From Metridium senile (lineage: Eukaryota > Cnidaria > Anthozoa > Actiniaria > Metridiidae): 64,000 bases of DNA. This document shows positions 35,901 to 50,000 of the stretch, piece by piece. The first letter of the stretch is position 1, and every line of letters starts with the position of its first letter. The notes beneath the pieces were generated by a model. That model searched no databases. It was not told the DNA's origin and was given only the letters and a program-made list of their open reading frames with translations. A program made the position numbers and the translations under genes. The stretch lies in contig OX459100.1 of the NCBI GenBank assembly GCA_949775045.1, forward strand, positions 10,576,331-10,640,330, given 5' to 3'.

Positions 35901-38900
35901 TCGAAAATAATTTTCAAAATAGGTAAACTTTTCGACCGCTTACTCAAGGCTCGCATTGTTTTGGTTGTCCGAGACCGCTATTGTCTATATTTTTTTACTC
36001 AAGTTGTGAATTCCGATATGCATTGTCACCTCACAAACAACACTTGACTACCGTTCGTTAGCCGAGCAGCTCCGAATGTGATCGCTTGGATATCATATTA
36101 TAAATGACAAAGGACGGTTACGATGGGTGCTTGTAACGCAATTCCAGCTGATATGCAGTACTTCGAATAACATGCCTCTAACTAAACTTGATAAAAAGCG
36201 AAAAATCACTGGGCAAAGATTCGAAGTACAGCATATCAGCTGGAATTGCGTTACCGTCCTTTGTCATTATAATATAATATTCAAACGATCACACTCGGAG
36301 CTGCTCGGCTATAAACGAACGGTAGTCAAGTGTTGTTTGTGAGGTGACAATGCATATCGGAATTCACAACTTGAGAACTTGCGATCTCGGACAACCAAAA
36401 CAATGCGAGCCTTGAGTAAGCGGTCAAAAAGTTTACCTATTTTGAAAATTATTTTCGATATCTTCCAATCTATCATTGGTCATAAAACTGCAGGGCTCGA
36501 CGAGTAACTATTTCAAAAAGCCAATGCTGCGGTAAGAGAAAAATTCATCAAGGAAATTTTAAGTTTTGAAATATTTTGTAAAAATGTGTGCAATATTAGA
36601 CAAAAGAAGAAAAAGCGCAGTTATATCTCACCAAACGAAAAATCATGTATGTCCTAATAGCCTGAAGTGATTTCGTTCATGTTCGCCAGACGGATAACTA
36701 AGACATTTGTTGACCAAATGAGAACAAAAGTAACTTTTTCTGAGCTTTTGTAGTGATGTTTTTGATCAAGTGAAATGGATGCTTGATTAATTTAATTTAT
36801 TTGTCGTGTAAATGTTTAAAAGCGTTTTATTCAAAAATGCCTCCATATAAATCTTTTATTTTCAGCAACAACGAAGACCTTGATCTGAAGTTTGTGAAAC
36901 AATCAATGCGGTTTTATATAAAACTCTAAAAATTATTGCTAGTTCCGATTGCAATATTTGAAACATCAGAACAAACTTCAGTCTATGCCTGAACTCGCTA
37001 TGGAAATTAATTTGAAATTATTTTTCTACGCGCGACGTACTTTGCGATCAAACAGCGATGGTGGCCCATCAAAAATACTCAGTCGAGCCACCTTAAGTGC
37101 TTATGTTTCCTCTAGGAAATGTATGTGTAAGTATATATAAATATGTTTAAAAGTTTTTATTCCTTTATATAAAAAATATGTTTGTATGTAGGAAATACAT
37201 GTTGTTGTTTGTTCTTTTCTATAAAAGTGTGTTTGCATTGTGGGTGTTGTTATTAAATGTGTATGAAGTGTTTGTCTATTTTATTCTTCTTAGAAGTTCT
37301 GAAATTATGTACGAGTCATACTTTATTTTATAAAGTATATGCGTAATTGTTTTTTTTAATAAATATATATGTAATTCTTAAGTGCTTATGTAGAAGTGTT
37401 TCTTTAGGTTGTAGGTGGTGTAAGTCCCGGTTTAATGCGAGAAATATCCGGTGTTATTTTAAGAAATATACATTGAGTTCATAAGCGTTTAATGCTGGAC
37501 CGACTGTAAGTGTGGAACAAACGGTGGTATGATTAAAGTGAAGGGAATTAATAAAAGAAAAGTACATCAAAATGTGGAAATAAAATGTGAAAATAATGTG
37601 AAAATAACAGCAATTATAAACAACGATATGTATAGAAGAAGGCGCAAAGTGAACTCGAGTTCTTGTGGAAATACGTGACTGCCTCGATGGTGGGAGGGGA
37701 CGTATAAACATAGGAAGGGAAGGGAAGCCGAAGGGAAAATAAGTCGATAGTCCTACCATAAGCTGATCGTCAGGGGCTGAGTCAAATGGTAGAGGTTAGG
37801 ACCTTCACGTTTCATAACTCACGGCCGCAAGCTCACCCTACGTGTACTATGTGTTTTCCATGAAGTTTTCGAACGCCTGCACCTTGTTAAGCAGCCGCTG
37901 ACCAAGTTGGATCAACCATAGTGGGCTTCCTGTGTTAGTCCGCCACGAATGAATTCTGTGTGGCGCCGTGGAAATTGATTATTTTGCCGTCAGCTAATGG
38001 AGTGTTGTGCCGTGAAAATTAGTTATTTTGCCGTCAGCAAATTGAGTGTTGTGCCGTGAAAAATTGGTTATTTTGCCGTGGGTAAATTGTGTTGTGCCGT
38101 GAAAATTGGTTATTTTGCCGTGAGTAAATTGTGTTGTGCCGTGAATAAATTGTGTTGTGCCGTGAGTAAATTGTGTAGTGCCGTGGAATTGTGGTTTGCC
38201 GTGACAGTTGTGGGCCACCGTAGGCTATATACGAAAAATGAAAATAAATTCAGCCAATTTCATAGTATTTTGATAGTTTTCGCAAAATTTAGTTCCCGCT
38301 AACGTATATTTTGGTCAAATCGTTAAATTTAAGTCTCGCGAAATATAATATGTCCTTTCCATCCTCGCGAAAATAAGTAACAATGTAAATTAGAGCACTG
38401 ATTCGTCCTTTCTACTTGACTTTGTTAATATAAATGTATGCCCTTTCCTGGCGATAATAATCAACAAGGTTTAAATGTCACGTAATCATCACACCATGTA
38501 GTCACGCAATCACACTTCTCCGAATAATCAGTTCCGTGAACCGATGGTGCAATCAGCCTTGACTTCCCAGAACTGAACACCGAGTCACTCTCACTTTAAA
38601 CCATAGCTGTTTGTTACAAGAATAGGAGCGTACATAGACGTTTTGTAATCATGATACGTCATCAGTCACGCAATCGCACTTCTCCGAATGATCAGTTCCG
38701 GGAACCGATTGTGCAATCAGCCTTGACTTCCCAGAACTGAACGCCGAGTCACTCTCACTAAAATCGCTGTTTGCTACAAGAAAACGAGCGTAAAATGGAG
38801 TCATTTCTAGAAAATCTCAAACACCAAGTTCAATGTTCGTTGTGTAACGAGACGCTGATTGAACCCAAGTTGTTACAATGTTTTCATACGTTTTGTAAGT

Positions 38901-41032
38901 CTTGTATCAAGAGACATGCACAACTTACCGAACAAGTCAACATCTTCAAGTGTCCTCAATGTGCCTCACAAACCCTGCTACAAGAACTAAACGACGTGGA
39001 AGACCTACAGATCAGCCCAGTACTCTCGAGAATCTTGCAAGTACTGGAGTTTGTCGAAAGCCAAAAGATTTGTTCAGTTTCTGCGAGTCATTCGGAAGCA
39101 TTGTCGCAATGTTTGGACTGTAATCGACTATTATGCGAAGAATGTCTTGGTTATCATTCAGAATTCATCAAAAATCACCAAGTACTTTCACTGTCTGACT
39201 TGAAGAAGGAAGATATCGAGAAAATGCTGAAAAGAGAAAGTCCTTGTAAAACACACGACAATCAAGAGGTGGAATTGCACTGTGAAGACTGCGATATCCT
39301 AATCTGTAGGCATTGCTTGATAGACCATCATCGCACCCACAAGACAACTTCACTACAGGAGTTCATCGCAATTGAAAAAGATCTGATGTCTAAAAACCTT
39401 GAAGAAATCGGCAAAATGAGTACTGACGAAAAGAAAAAGAAACAACAACAAGAAATTGCTCTCCTCATAAAACACGATGGAGAAAAAGCTAAAGAACAAG
39501 TCAAAAAACTAACACAAACGTTAGTCAAGGCACTCATTGACAACGAACAACAACTTGTGAATGAGATCCAGAAAAGCATAAAGAAGGCTGACAAGAATTT
39601 ACGTATAATAAGTCACACTACAGAAGCACAAGAGTACATCAAATACTTCATAGAAAACGGAACAGCAACTGAAATGATCGACACCCGAGACGGAGAATGC
39701 TCTCAAAACTTAACCTACAACCCGTTTGAAAGACGCATCTCTGGAATAAAATTCAAAGCTAATGAAGAACTTTGTGAACAAGTGAAAACTGGCTTAGGAC
39801 AAGTACAGCCATTATTTAAACAGGCTGACGCAAAAATGAGTTCAATCAAAGTTGAGCATACTGATATGGAGGCCACAAAGAAAGCAAAACTGACAGTAGA
39901 ACTCAAGACATCCGAAGGAGAAGTCAAGAAGGAATCGTTGGAGAATGTAACAATACAGTTCACTCCAGAAGATAGTGTGAAATTATTAGAAATTATTAGA
40001 AAATTATTAGATGACAGATGATAGTGATTATACAGTCGACTTTGTACCACGTGTTCCTGGTCAGTTGACAGCAGATATTCAAGTGCATGGCAATCCTGTA
40101 TCCAATAGTCCCCTAATAATGGTTGTTAAGCCACAACAAATGAAGGAAATGACTGGATATTCTAAGCTGAAAGACGCCTTGAATACAGGATCTAAGAACT
40201 TTTCAGGCATTGCAGTGAATAAAACTAACAGTAAGATTGCTGTAGCAGATAATGCATCACACTGTGTTAGAGTATTCAACATGGAGGGAGATGTGTTACT
40301 AACATATGGTAGTGAAGGCAGTGGACAGGGACAGTTGAAACATCCACAGGGTCTAGCATTTCTTAATGAAACAGATTTAGTCATTGCTGATAATGATAAC
40401 CATAGAATATGCATAGTGAACACTACAACAGGAAAACTGGTGAGAACCTTTGGTTGTCGAGGCAATGGTCAGTTTAAAGACCTTAATGGAGTACACGTTG
40501 ATGATGATTCAAACATCATTGTATGTGACTATTGCAACAGTTGTGTCAAAGTGTTTACAAAGGATGGTGACTATAAGTATCAGTTTAGTGTACCAACACC
40601 GTTTAGTGCAGTAACACACAATGGACTGTTCTACGTCAGTGTAACTGGCAACGCAGTGGTTCGTGTGATTGAGATGAAAGACGACCAGTCACCCACTACA
40701 GTAACCACCATTGGTGGGAAAGACTACACTGATGGTCAGCTACGGCATCCCCGGGGTCTAGCTATTGACAATGATAACAATCTACTGGTCTGTGATTATT
40801 TATCTCGTTTGATTCAAAAGTTCACATTGGATGGTCGTTATGTAGGTCAGTCAAGTCAACTAACCTATGGTGCCCTTTACATAGCAGTATTGAATGATGG
40901 TCAAGTGATTTGTACTAGAAACGGAGGTGTTATATTTTTTAACAATTGATAATAAACTTAGTAAGTAAGAAAGTAGTAAGTAAATAAATCACTCAATGAC
41001 TAAATGAGTAAACAATACTGGATATGTAAGTA

Positions 41033-41073
<41 letters not shown>

Positions 41074-44000
41074 CGCACTCAATTAATTAACGAGTAAACA
41101 ATTACTGGATATGTAAGTAATTTAGTAAGTAGCTAAGTAAATAATTAAGTCAATCAATTTGTAAATAAACATACAATTACAGGATATGTAAGTAATTTAG
41201 TAAGTAAGTAAGTAAGTAATTAAGTCACTCAATTTGTAAATAAGCATACAATTACAGGATATGTAAGTTAGCACGTAAATAAGTAAGTAAAAGTTAGTAA
41301 TCAAGTAGGTAAATAAGTAAGTTAAAAAGTCAGTAAGCAGAAAACAATGAAGTTTAATTTTATGGAAGTAATTACAGTGTGCAATAACTTTAACCCGCAA
41401 GAACAACTCCACCCCCCCCCCCCCCCAAAAAAAAACAATTTTTAAATTCATTTAAAAAAAGAGAATCCTTTTACAAAAAACATTGTGGTGGGTTGTCACA
41501 GGCTAAGATGTTTCTCATTCAATCTTGATGTATCTTGTTTGCATATAATGAAAATGATAAGTATCCTAAGCAAAAAATAAAACATTTGTTGAGATTATAT
41601 TATTCATATTCTTGAATAAGTAGGTAATTAAATAAACAAGGTAAGTAAGTAAGTTAGTAAGTAAGTAAAAATGTAAACGCTATCATACTATTAAATACTG
41701 ATCAATAAAAGAGCATAAAATAACATTCACTGGATGTTGCTATGGTTACTCTGTGTTTGTCGCTAATTCACCTAATGCGTTACAAGTGTCTTCTTTTTGT
41801 TCAAGGTAGGAGTTTTCACCCACTTACTGACTAGCTATATTGAAATATGTACATACAAAACTACATGTCCCTAGAGTATAACTTACATAATACTGTCTTC
41901 ACATAACACCACGACAGTTACTTGTGTTAAACCAATAGTACTAATTAGTACATAATAGTGTTAAGTCAACGAGACACTTTAATTTCACGATTTTGGGGTA
42001 TATACAAAACCCTAGTGACTTTAATTTCGAGAGTTCACTGCAATAATATAATTCGTGTCATTTGAAATAAATAAAACAATAGATAAAATCCGAGTCACTT
42101 CAATTTTTCAGTTTTTTACTGTGGTCATTTTTCGCGTCACTATAAACGCAATTTCGTGAAATAGTCAAAACCCTAGTTAACTTATTTTTGCGACTTTTTG
42201 TGTAAAGCAATACACCTATGTTTATAAATATTTTATAAGTATGGACTCAATTATTGCACAGCTGATGCATATTTTGAATTCTGCATGCTGAGATTAAATA
42301 TTAAGATCATTTTCTAGTATTAAATTGAAATTGAATAATGTAACAACCAAACTTTTCAAGGGAACATTTTTCAATACAATTCCTTACTTATGAAATAACT
42401 TAGCTTATAACTGGAAACCTTAGCGTTTCTTGTTTTAAGAGGATGTACAGAATTTTATGAACAAAAAAAAAGGATTTTGGTCCTGATCGTCCATACGTCA
42501 CTTTGGCTTCTTAGTATCTCGATTTCTATCCATTATTACAATTAACTGTTTAAAAAAGCAAGTAAACTAGTATAGGCTGCGTCGGTGTTTGATATAACCA
42601 ATAGGTGATAGAATGAAATTTGTAACACCGTAAAAAATAGAAACTAGCGAGTAAACTAGTATAGGCTGCGTCGGTGTTTGATATAAAGGCGATAGGCAAT
42701 ATAAATGGAAACTAGCGAGTAAACTAGTATAGGCTGGGTCGGTGTTTGATATAAACGATAGGTGATAGAATGAAATTTGTAACAACGTAAAAAATGTGGA
42801 CTTAACTTTACTGACGTTTCGAGCTTTAGCCCTTCGTCGGATTAAACTAATTAGACTTAGAGAGATACTAAGTATAAATACACCATTTCAAAAATCGTTG
42901 TCGCAGCCAAAGCCACAGTCCACACTCTGAATCCCGCAAAGGATGTCGGTAATATTAACATAATTTGTGATTTCATGTACGTTTCTTCTAGAACAATTTG
43001 TGTTGTTTATAGCATAGTTTTATGTGTTTCTGTTATATTACCATAACAAGTTGTTGCAGTGGTAGATAAAAAAATCGATTGCAAGAGAAGAAATACCGAC
43101 ATCCTTTGCAGGCTTCATAGTGTGGACTGCAGCTTTGATTGAGACAACGTTCTTTGAAAAAGGTGTATATGAAGAAATACCGACATCCTTTGCAGGCTTC
43201 ATAGTGTCGACTGCAGCTTTGAATGCGACAACGTTCTTTGAAAAAGGTGTATATGAAGAAATACCGACATCCTTTGCAGGCTTCATAGTGTCGACTGCAG
43301 CTTTGATTGCGACAACGTTCTTTGAAAAAGGTGTATATGAAGAAATACCGACATCCTTTGCAGGCTTCATAGTGTCGACTGCAGCTTTGATTGCGACAAT
43401 GTTCTTTGAAAAAGGTGTATATGAAGAAATACCGACATCCTTTCCAGGCTTCATAGTGTCGACTGCAGCTTTGATTGCGACAACGTTCTTTGAAAAAGGT
43501 GTGTATGAAGAAATACCGATATCCTTTGCAGGCTTTATAGTGTCGACTGCAGCTTTGAATGCGACAACGTTCTTTGAAAAAGGTGTATATGAAGAAATAC
43601 CGACATCCTTTGCAGGCTTCATAGTGTCGACTGCAGCTTTGATTGCGACAACGTTCTTTGAAAAAGGTGTATATGAAGAAATACCGACATCCTTTGCAGG
43701 CTTCATAGTGTCGACTGCAGCTTTGATTGCGACAACGTTCTTTGAGAAAGGTGTATATGAAGCGGGAAAAGTTTAAACAATGTAATAGGGAATTATTTTC
43801 TTTTTTCTATATAAGTGTATGTAGGTATTGAGTGGACTAGCACGTATGGTTCTAATGTTCCTTTGTAGTCTTTCTCCACTGCATATTTTCATGTCTTGTA
43901 TACAGCTATTTCAAAAAACGTTGAATACTGAATAGTGTATTGCAAGACCAAAGGGCATTGTGGGTCTGATTGATTTGTAATAAATAATACATCTATACAG

Positions 44001-47000
44001 TGATATTTACTCCCTATATCTAGCCTGTATATTGTCTTGAATGGAATATATTAAGAATAGAATAGCTAACTATTATTTATTTTACTCTAAACAATATTAC
44101 ATGACCCAAAATGCATTTCGGTCTTGCAATGCACTATTCAGTATTCGGTATTCTACGTTTTTTGAAAAAACTGTATTTGTTGTATTATTCCTTATTAGTT
44201 TTCTTATAGTTTATATATCTTTATTTTTCTATTATGATTGTAATGCAGTGAGAATGAATTAAATTAAATTTGATTAATAATGTATTTTTACTATGATTAA
44301 GGCTTGTGACTTCATGTTAAAATCATCGATTTATTATTGCAACTCATATGACAAAACTGTAACTGGAGCGAAGTAGTACAACGTGGCAGTGATCCAAATA
44401 ACAAACAGACAAACAAATAAAAAACAAACACACAGACGAACAAAGAAACTATCAATAAAACAAAGAAAAGCAAACGAATAAAAAGACAAACAAACAAAGA
44501 TACATAAAAAGCCTACAAACAAACTCTCAAGAAAACAATAAAAAGCAAACGAATAAATAGACAAACAAACAAAATCAAACAAACTTACAAAAAAAATTAA
44601 ACAAACTAACAGACAATTAACAGAAAAAAATATTAAACACACAGATGATAACCAAACAAACTAACAAACACAACACAACGCAAAACATAAACTAGAAAAT
44701 AATGTTGTGCTTGTTAAACATCAATAAACATTTACTGTTTACAAATTCCGATGTTAAACTGATTGGAATACAGATTTATGAATCATTTAAGTGACTACAT
44801 ACAGTACCGTATCGAATACAATACGACTCTTTGTTGTTATGATATGTGATAGGCTTGAAATGTCAATCACCTTTCGCGGTAAAACTTTGACGGGAAACAT
44901 TCAATTTATTTTTCGACGTCTTTACGATTATAATAATGACCCTAACTTTTTACTTATATTATCTATAGTCTTAGTGTTATACATTGTATGCTTGCTAATC
45001 TACTGAAATTAGATTTTTCCTATTATGACGAAAACGAAACTATCGCAGTCAGTTAATAAATATTCGCGAAATTAAAATGCAATGGGATTGTTAATAGGTG
45101 CATGGCATTTCAATTAAAATTTCTTATTTGAAAATATTTGAAAACTGTCACGATACAACGACAGTTTGTCTGTGTTCATCTTTGCACAGACCGACATCAC
45201 GCAACGGTCACGCGACCTTGTCATCCAATACTATAACAAAAGAACCCAGCCAGTTCGGGGAACCGATTGTGCAATCTTCCGTGACTTCCCAGAAACTGTT
45301 CAACTAATCACTCTCGCTTATAAACCATCGCTGTTTGCTATAAGAAAACGAGCGTTAAATGGAGTCATTTCTAGCAAATCTCAAACACCAAGTCCAATGT
45401 TCGTTGTGTAACGAGACGCTGATTGAACCCAAGTTGTTACAATGTTTTCATACGTTTTGTAAGTCTTGTATCAAGAGACATGCACAACTCACTGAACAAG
45501 TTAACATCTTCAAGTGTCCTCAATGTACTTCACAAACCCTGCTACAAGAACTAAACGACGTCGAAGACCTACAGATCAGTCCAGTACACTCGAGAATCTT
45601 GCAAGTGCTGGAGTTTGTCAAAAGCGAAAAGATTTGTTCAGTTTCTGCAAGTCATTCGCAAGCATTGTATCATTGTATCGACTGTAATGAATCATTATGT
45701 GAAGAATGCCTTCGTTGTCATTCAAAATTCACCAATAATCACCAAGTCGTTTCGTTCTCCGACTTGAAGAAGGAAGATATCGAGATAATGCTGAAAAGAG
45801 AAAGTCTTTGCAAAACTCACGACAATCAATACGTGTATATGAACTGTGAAGACTGTAATATGCTAATCTGTAGGCATTGCTTCACAGACCATCATCATAA
45901 CCACAAGACAACTTCACTGCAGGAGTTCATCGCCATTGAAAAAGATTTGCTGTCTAAAAACCTTGAACAAATCGATAGAATGAGTACTAACGAAAAGGAA
46001 AAGAAACAACAGGAAGAAATCGCTCTCCACATCAAACACGAGGGAGAAAAAGCTAAAGAACAAGTCAAGAAACTAACAAAAAAGTTAGTCAAGGCACTCA
46101 ATGACAACGAACAACAACTTGTGAATGAGATCCAGAAGAGCATAACGAAAGCTGACAAGAATTTACGCATAATACGTCACACTACAGAAGCACAAGAGTA
46201 CATCAAATACTTCATCGAAAACGGAACAGCAACTGAAATGATTGACACCCGAGACAAAGAATGCTCTCAAAACTTAACCTACAACCCGTTTGAAAGACGT
46301 ATCTCTGGAATAGAATTCAAAGCTAATGAAGAACTTTGTGAACAAGTGAAAACTGGCTTAGGGTTACTACGACTAGAATTCAAACATAATGAAGGACTTT
46401 GTGAACAAGTGAAAACTGGCTTAGGACTAGTACGATCACTTAACAAGGATGACCCAAAAATGAGTTCAATAAAAGTTGAGCCCTCTGATATTGAGGCCAC
46501 GAAGAAAGCAAAGCTGACAATACAACTCAAAACATCAGAGGGAGAAGTCATGAATGAATCTTTGGAAAATGTAACCGTCCAGTTCACTCCAAAAGATGAT
46601 GTGACAGTAGAAGAAATACAGATGACAGATGATAGTGAGATTATAGTAGACTTTGTACCACGTGTTCCTGGTCAGTTGACAGTAGATATTCAAGTACAAG
46701 GCAATCCTGTATCCAATAGTCAATTAGTCATGCTTGTTAAACTACAACAAATAAAGGAAATGACTGGATATTCTAAACTGAAAAACGCCTTGAACACAGG
46801 ATCTAAGAAATTACATGGCATTGCAGTTAATAAAACAAACAGTAACATTGCTGTAGCAGATTGTGCATCAAACTGTGTTAAAGTATTCAATATGGAGGGA
46901 GATTTGTTACTGACATATGGTAGTCAAGGCAGTGGACATTTAGCATTTCTTAATGAAACAGATCTAGTCATTGCTAATGATAATAGAATATGCATAGTGA

Positions 47001-50000
47001 ACACTACAACAGGAAAACTGGTGAATACCTTAAGTTGTAGTTTTAACCAACATATAGAATTACAGGCGAGGAGAAGCTTTGGTTGTCGTGGTCAAACTAT
47101 TTACGCTAAAGGAGTACACGTTGATGATGATTCAAACATCATTGTATGTTACAAAGGAAACAATAGTGTCGAAGTCTTTACAAAGGATGGTGACTATAAA
47201 TATCAGTTTAGTGTACCAAACCTTTATCATCTAGTTACACACAATGGACTGTTTTATGTCAGTGATCATAAAACCTTAGAAGTCCATGTTATTGAGATAG
47301 ATGAGAACCAGTCACCCACTACAGTAACCACCATTGGTTGGAAGGAGTACACTGTTGGTCGGCTACAGAATCCCTGTGGTCTAGCTATTGACAACGATAA
47401 CAATCTACTGGTCTGTGATGAAAGATTTCGTTTGATTCATAAGTTCACATTGGATGGCCGTTATGTAGGTCAGTCAAGTCAACTAACCAATAGTCCTCAA
47501 TACATAGTAGTATTGGGTGATGGTCAAGTGATTTGTACTACAGACGGAGGAACTATAATTTTTAAGAATTGACGATATACTTAGTAAGTTAGTAAGAAAG
47601 TAGTAAGTAAATAAGTCACTCAATAGAGCGAAAACACTAGAACCATGAAATAAAAACAAAATAGTTACTAACTTATAGTTTTTATTTAGTCAGTATCACT
47701 CAACCAGAAACATCAAATACAAAAGGAAACAATACCTCATTACAACTTTACTTGTCTTTTACAGTAACTAATAGTCGCTAAATAAGAACTATTACACACT
47801 AACAATTTGATTTTGTTTCATGGTTCTAGTGTTTTCGCTCTAAGTAAATGAGTAAACAATTATGGAATATGTAAGTAAGTAAGTTAGTAAATAAGTAAGT
47901 AACTAACTAAGTAAGGGTGATTAAGTAAATAAAACACTCAATTTGTAAATAAGCATAAGTAAGTAAGTAAGCAAGTAAGTAAGCAAGTAAGTAAGTAAGT
48001 ATAGAAGTAAGTAAGTCACTCAATTGGTAGTAAAAGAGTGAACAATTACTGGTAAGAAAGCATAATGAAGCAAGTAAATATATACCACTTATTAGATATT
48101 TTCTTGGGTATTACGGGCTGATATTTTACGAGTTGCGTACGTATTTTGCCGAGCCTCCGGGCGAGGCAAAATACAAGCAATGAGTAAAATGTCAGCCCGT
48201 AATACCCAAGAAAATATCTAATAAGGGATTTATTATACAACTTACTGTTAATTGTAATTTCTAAAGCATTTTTTAATCGAAAAATATAACCTTTCGGAGC
48301 TATTCAGCGCGCGGAGAGAGAATCAAAACAAAGCCCTGGAAAAGCCAGTAAAATGCAAGTAATTTCTCGCTCTCTTTTTGATTGACATAATGTCAAAAAC
48401 CTTATTGGCTATCGATGTAGATGACGCCATCATGTAACGCAACGCACGAAAGGAAAGTTTGTCATTTGCACGAGGGGCGAAGGTTTCTCATTGAAAAAAG
48501 TCCGAATAAAGCATGTTAATGGACAATTCATAATGGTAATTGAACTAAGTGGAGTGCAATTTGGTCTGATATCAAACGCGCGATTACAAAATCACACGAC
48601 CGCGTAGCGGGAGTGTGATTTGTAATTGCAAGTTTGATATCAGACCAAAATTGCACGACACGAAGTTCAATTATCACTTTATTATATCCATTTTGATATC
48701 TAATAAAAAACATGAAAAAATTACTCGATTTTCTGTGCATTTTAGAGGTAATTCAGTGCAAAAACTATGTTAAACCCGACATAATTCAGTGCAGTGATAA
48801 CACGATGTTGATTGGCTAAGAAACAATAGAAATGTTTTTTCAACCAATCAGAATAGAGTTTTCTTCACAACTGAAAATTCGTGACAAAAATCCAAGATGG
48901 TGGACATATGGCCAAAAACAGAGAAAAAACTGTTCAAAAACTATCAAAAAATGCTTATTACGAATAACAAAAGCTGCCTCATTGAAGAATGGGACTAAGA
49001 GTTTGTATTTATGGAGTTTCAAGATTGCAAATAACCATTTTGAGAAGATTTTCCATCGATAATGATGTCGCCTTTCTCAGCCGTCGACCACGATAAAATT
49101 CACTACACTTTCAAGATGAAATCAGATAAAATACTGACTTTTTTCTTCACATTAATCAGCAAAAGGTAATATTTTGTTTAATTGATAGTGGTGTCATTGT
49201 TCAATTTCGAGTAAAATGCTTTAATAAAGTGGAGTAAATCATCGTTTTTTCAGCAGAAACGGCAAAGTACAACTTTTCAAACTTTGTTTTTACCTCAAGT
49301 TTTTGACGTCTTTTGTACTAAAGAAAGCTTTATATGTTATAAACTAATATTTTTTGTTGTCCTTGATATTAAGATAAGTGTAATAATTGTTTTTCAAGAA
49401 GAAAATAAAATGATTTAGTACGGTATGCATTGACGATATTTCAGTTGTTTTGAGTGTTGTTGTCTCTTCTTTTCTTCAATTTGGGTTAATTTGCACTCAT
49501 TTGTCTTTCACAGAGCTAAATTGCACCGTAATTACCTATACAAACTAAGTAAACTCTAAATCTGAGATAAACTTAGAGTATTTATTTATAAAATAGCCGG
49601 GTTTTTCGGATCGTACTAACCCGCGTCCCCGTCCCCGATCCGGTTTTTACAAATGGTGCAATAAATTCAAAAAATGATGCAATTCATGCTCATATCATAG
49701 CTGCTGAGAGCCAATCAGAGTACAGGATTGCTTGGTGATATCAAAATGGATATAATAAATGAATGGAAATTGATTTAATGTAAGTAAAAAATTGTAATAA
49801 ATTCCACTGCTTTTTCTTAGGTTGGTTATCGTTTTCATTCTATGCACTTTTTCATCTTTTTGTCAAATGTTCAACTGTTCATCACTTCAGTCAATAGTTT
49901 TTCAAACAAAAAAGTGTTCAGAAATGTTTTTGATGGAAAATACCATTGATTTCCCAACTGATAGTGTGAATAGCCTTATTATTATCCCTTTTATTTTAAA

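Larger units (their letters stand above)
33455..38220. mobile_element. 4.8-kb inverted-repeat element with subterminal repeats, containing two foldbacks
   Basis: The left arm 33,455-33,754 and right arm 37,897-38,220 are reverse complements starting CGGTGGCCCACAACTGTCAC. Both ends abut TA (33,453-54 and 38,221-22), a possible TA target duplication. Each arm contains several copies of a 21-bp unit (CACGGCACAACACAATTTAC and variants). Removing the two foldback elements inside leaves about 1.45 kb with no ORF of note. It sits in importin-4's largest intron. Confidence 0.85.

Noticed and set aside
35134..37140. Two identical short proteins (MQYLKHQNKLQSMPELAMEI) in opposite orientation
   Set aside because: They are the two arms of one foldback element reading the same sequence; no homology or gene structure.
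43038..43776. 218- and 222-codon proteins on opposite strands
   Set aside because: Explained by an 84-bp (28-codon) tandem repeat; kept as a finding but not called as genes.
48832..49062. 76-codon basic ORF inside the 2.3-kb repeat
   Set aside because: No family resemblance, absent from the second copy of the repeat, opposite-strand frame equally open.
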